Source: an uncultured Verrucomicrobiales bacterium (GTDB lineage Bacteria > Verrucomicrobiota > Verrucomicrobiae > Limisphaerales > CANJSG01). Taken from it: a DNA stretch of 16,003 nucleotides. The stretch lies in assembly GCA_946480965.1 (NCBI GenBank), contig CAMLMI010000076.1, forward strand, positions 1 to 16,003. Reading direction: 5' to 3'. Both the position numbers and the translations under genes were made by a program. Under the pieces are notes generated by a model. It did no database searches, was not told the origin of the DNA, and saw only the letters and a list, made by a program, of their open reading frames with translations. Numbering within the stretch: position 1 is the stretch's first letter; each line of letters opens with the position of its first letter. Below are positions 14,822-16,003 of this stretch, piece after piece.

Positions 14822-14849
14822 CTGACAATTCCCGCCGCTGTGCTTCTAT
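14822..14849 (+). promoter_or_regulatory. Weak sigma-70-like promoter candidate before the GAF-PAS sensor gene
   Basis: CTGACA (14822-14827), a 16-nt spacer and TTCTAT (14844-14849) preceded by TG at 14841-14842, an extended -10 feature. Each hexamer is only a partial match to consensus. If used, transcription would start around 14856, so translation would have to begin at the ATG at 14920 rather than the in-frame ATG at 14848. Confidence 0.28.
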
Positions 14850-14919
14850 GGAGCAGCCGTTTCCCCGTGCGACCGAAGCTGAAAGCGCTTCCGTCGTGCC
14901 GGAAGCGCTCTCCGACGCC

Positions 14920-16003
14920 ATGACCCAACCAACACCCGAAGACCACGAAACCCGGCGTCTCGCAGCCCTGCGCGCCTACGACATCCTCGACACTCCTCCG
15001 GAAGAGGAGTTCGACGACATCGTGGCCTTCGCGGCGGAAGCCTTCGGAACCCCCATCGCGCTGATCAGCCTCATCGACGCGGGTCGCCAATGGTTCAAGG
15101 CCCGGGTCGGCCTGGAGGCGGAGCAGACCCCGCGCGAGATCGCCTTCTGCGCCCATGCCTTGGCCGGGGACGACCTGCTGCTGGTGCCGGACACGCTGGT
15201 GGACGCCCGTTTCGCCGACAATCCGCTGGTCCGGGGCGAGCCCCACATCCGCTTCTACGCGGGCGCGCCGCTCATCAATCCCGAGGGGCACGCGCTCGGC
15301 ACGCTCTGCGTGATCGACCGCGCGCCCCGGGCGTTCGACGACCGCGAACGCCGGATGCTGCGGTTCCTGGGCCAGCAGGTGATGGCCCGGCTGGAATTGC
15401 GGCGCCGTCTCGCCGAGACCCGCGAGAAGGAGGCGGCGCTCCGCGCGAGCGAGGCAAGCATGGCCGCCGCCCAGCGGATCGCGCACTTCGGCAGCTGGGA
15501 GCTGGACCTGGGGGACTCGGATCGGTCCGACGCCAACCCGCTGCGATGGTCCGCCGAGATGTTCCGCATCGCGGGCTTCGAGCCGGGGTCGGTCGCCGTT
15601 TCGAACGAGCTGTTCTTCGGGCTCGTCCCTCCCGAGGAGCACGGTATGATCCGGCAAGCCGTCGAGAAGGCCATCCGTGAGCGGGGAACCTACTCCATCG
15701 TCCATCGTCTGGTCCGGCCCGATGGCGAGGAGCGGTTCATCCACGAGGTGGCCCAGGTCACCGCCGAGGAAGGGACCGGGCGGCCGCTGCGGATGATCGG
15801 CACCGCCCACGACATCACGGAACAGCGCAAGGCGGAGCAGGCCCTGCGGCGCGGCGAGGAGGAACAGCGCGAGCTGGCCCGACAGGTGGAGATCGAGCGC
15901 CGCCGCCTCGCGGAAGCCCAGAGCGTGGCCCGCATGGGGAGCTGGGAAACGGACATCGCCACCCGGACCGTCGCCTGGTCCGAGGAGACGCACCGCATCT
16001 TCG
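14920..16003 (+). CDS. GAF-PAS-PAS sensor protein, probably a histidine kinase, 3'-truncated
   Basis: Open to the window end; 361 residues visible. An N-terminal GAF domain (about 12-165) shows the common signature LRAYDILDTPPEEEFDD, then IALISLID, GRQWFKARVGL and REIAFCAHAL. A coiled coil (about 165-190) follows, then a PAS domain (about 190-310: AHFGSWELDL, later RMIGTAHDITEQ), a second coiled coil, and the start of a second, similar PAS (RMGSWETDI, then TVAWSEETHRIF). Tandem GAF/PAS arrays like this usually end in a histidine kinase, but a diguanylate cyclase output is equally possible because the effector end lies outside. An in-frame ATG at 14848 would add 24 low-complexity residues; 14920 fits the family better. 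It lies 156 nt after the HD-GYP-like regulator on the same strand and may have its own promoter. Confidence 0.85.
   Translation, partial: MTQPTPEDHETRRLAALRAYDILDTPPEEEFDDIVAFAAEAFGTPIALISLIDAGRQWFKARVGLEAEQTPREIAFCAHALAGDDLLLVPDTLVDARFADNPLVRGEPHIRFYAGAPLINPEGHALGTLCVIDRAPRAFDDRERRMLRFLGQQVMARLELRRRLAETREKEAALRASEASMAAAQRIAHFGSWELDLGDSDRSDANPLRWSAEMFRIAGFEPGSVAVSNELFFGLVPPEEHGMIRQAVEKAIRERGTYSIVHRLVRPDGEERFIHEVAQVTAEEGTGRPLRMIGTAHDITEQRKAEQALRRGEEEQRELARQVEIERRRLAEAQSVARMGSWETDIATRTVAWSEETHRIF

Noticed and set aside
13492..15993. Open frame of over 800 codons on the minus strand across the regulators and the GAF-PAS gene
   Set aside because: It lies opposite clear receiver, HD-GYP-like, GAF and PAS motifs on the plus strand, crosses gene boundaries, and has His/Gly/Arg-rich sequence with no recognisable domain.

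Overview
The window is dense, GC-rich bacterial chromosome with no phage, IS, tRNA, rRNA or CRISPR signal. Long open frames on the antisense strand are a by-product of high GC. The mix of genes (a large secreted protein without a recognised family coupled to a SnoaL-like protein, a DUF4126 membrane protein, a UbiE-type methyltransferase beside a flavin monooxygenase, and multi-PAS kinases) would fit Verrucomicrobiota or a related PVC/environmental lineage. That placement is an inference from gene style only, with modest confidence.

Layout. (1) 2-3263, plus: a tight cassette of a class A FAD monooxygenase (5' end outside the window), a UbiE-like SAM methyltransferase and a DHA2-type MFS exporter, separated by 3-4 nt. 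This looks like the tail of a small-molecule modification and export operon. (2) 3242-6744, minus: an orphan KdpE/OmpR-type response regulator whose 3' end overlaps the exporter tail, a SnoaL/NTF2-like protein, and a 786-aa secreted protein of unknown function coupled to it by an ATGA overlap. (3) 6811-8888: a DUF4126 membrane protein (minus) with a clear intrinsic terminator, transcribed divergently from a Y-family translesion DNA polymerase (plus) that carries a beta-clamp motif. (4) 9181-16003, plus: a signalling island with a NarL/LuxR-type response regulator, a hybrid histidine kinase, a REC-HDOD regulator, a REC plus degenerate HD-GYP regulator, and a GAF-PAS-PAS sensor protein that runs off the end.

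The most notable find is in region 4. The second PAS domain of the hybrid kinase is a LOV (flavin blue-light) domain with the photoactive cysteine and FMN-contacting Asn/Gln residues in canonical spacing. The kinase also has an N-terminal receiver. It is translationally coupled to two receiver proteins whose outputs are not DNA-binding: HDOD, and an HD-GYP whose HD dyad has become Cys-Pro. Together with the upstream LuxR regulator and an inverted-repeat element at 9813-9870 in front of the kinase, this suggests a blue-light or flavin-redox multi-output phosphorelay. The parts are known families. The combination and its output are the part worth checking.
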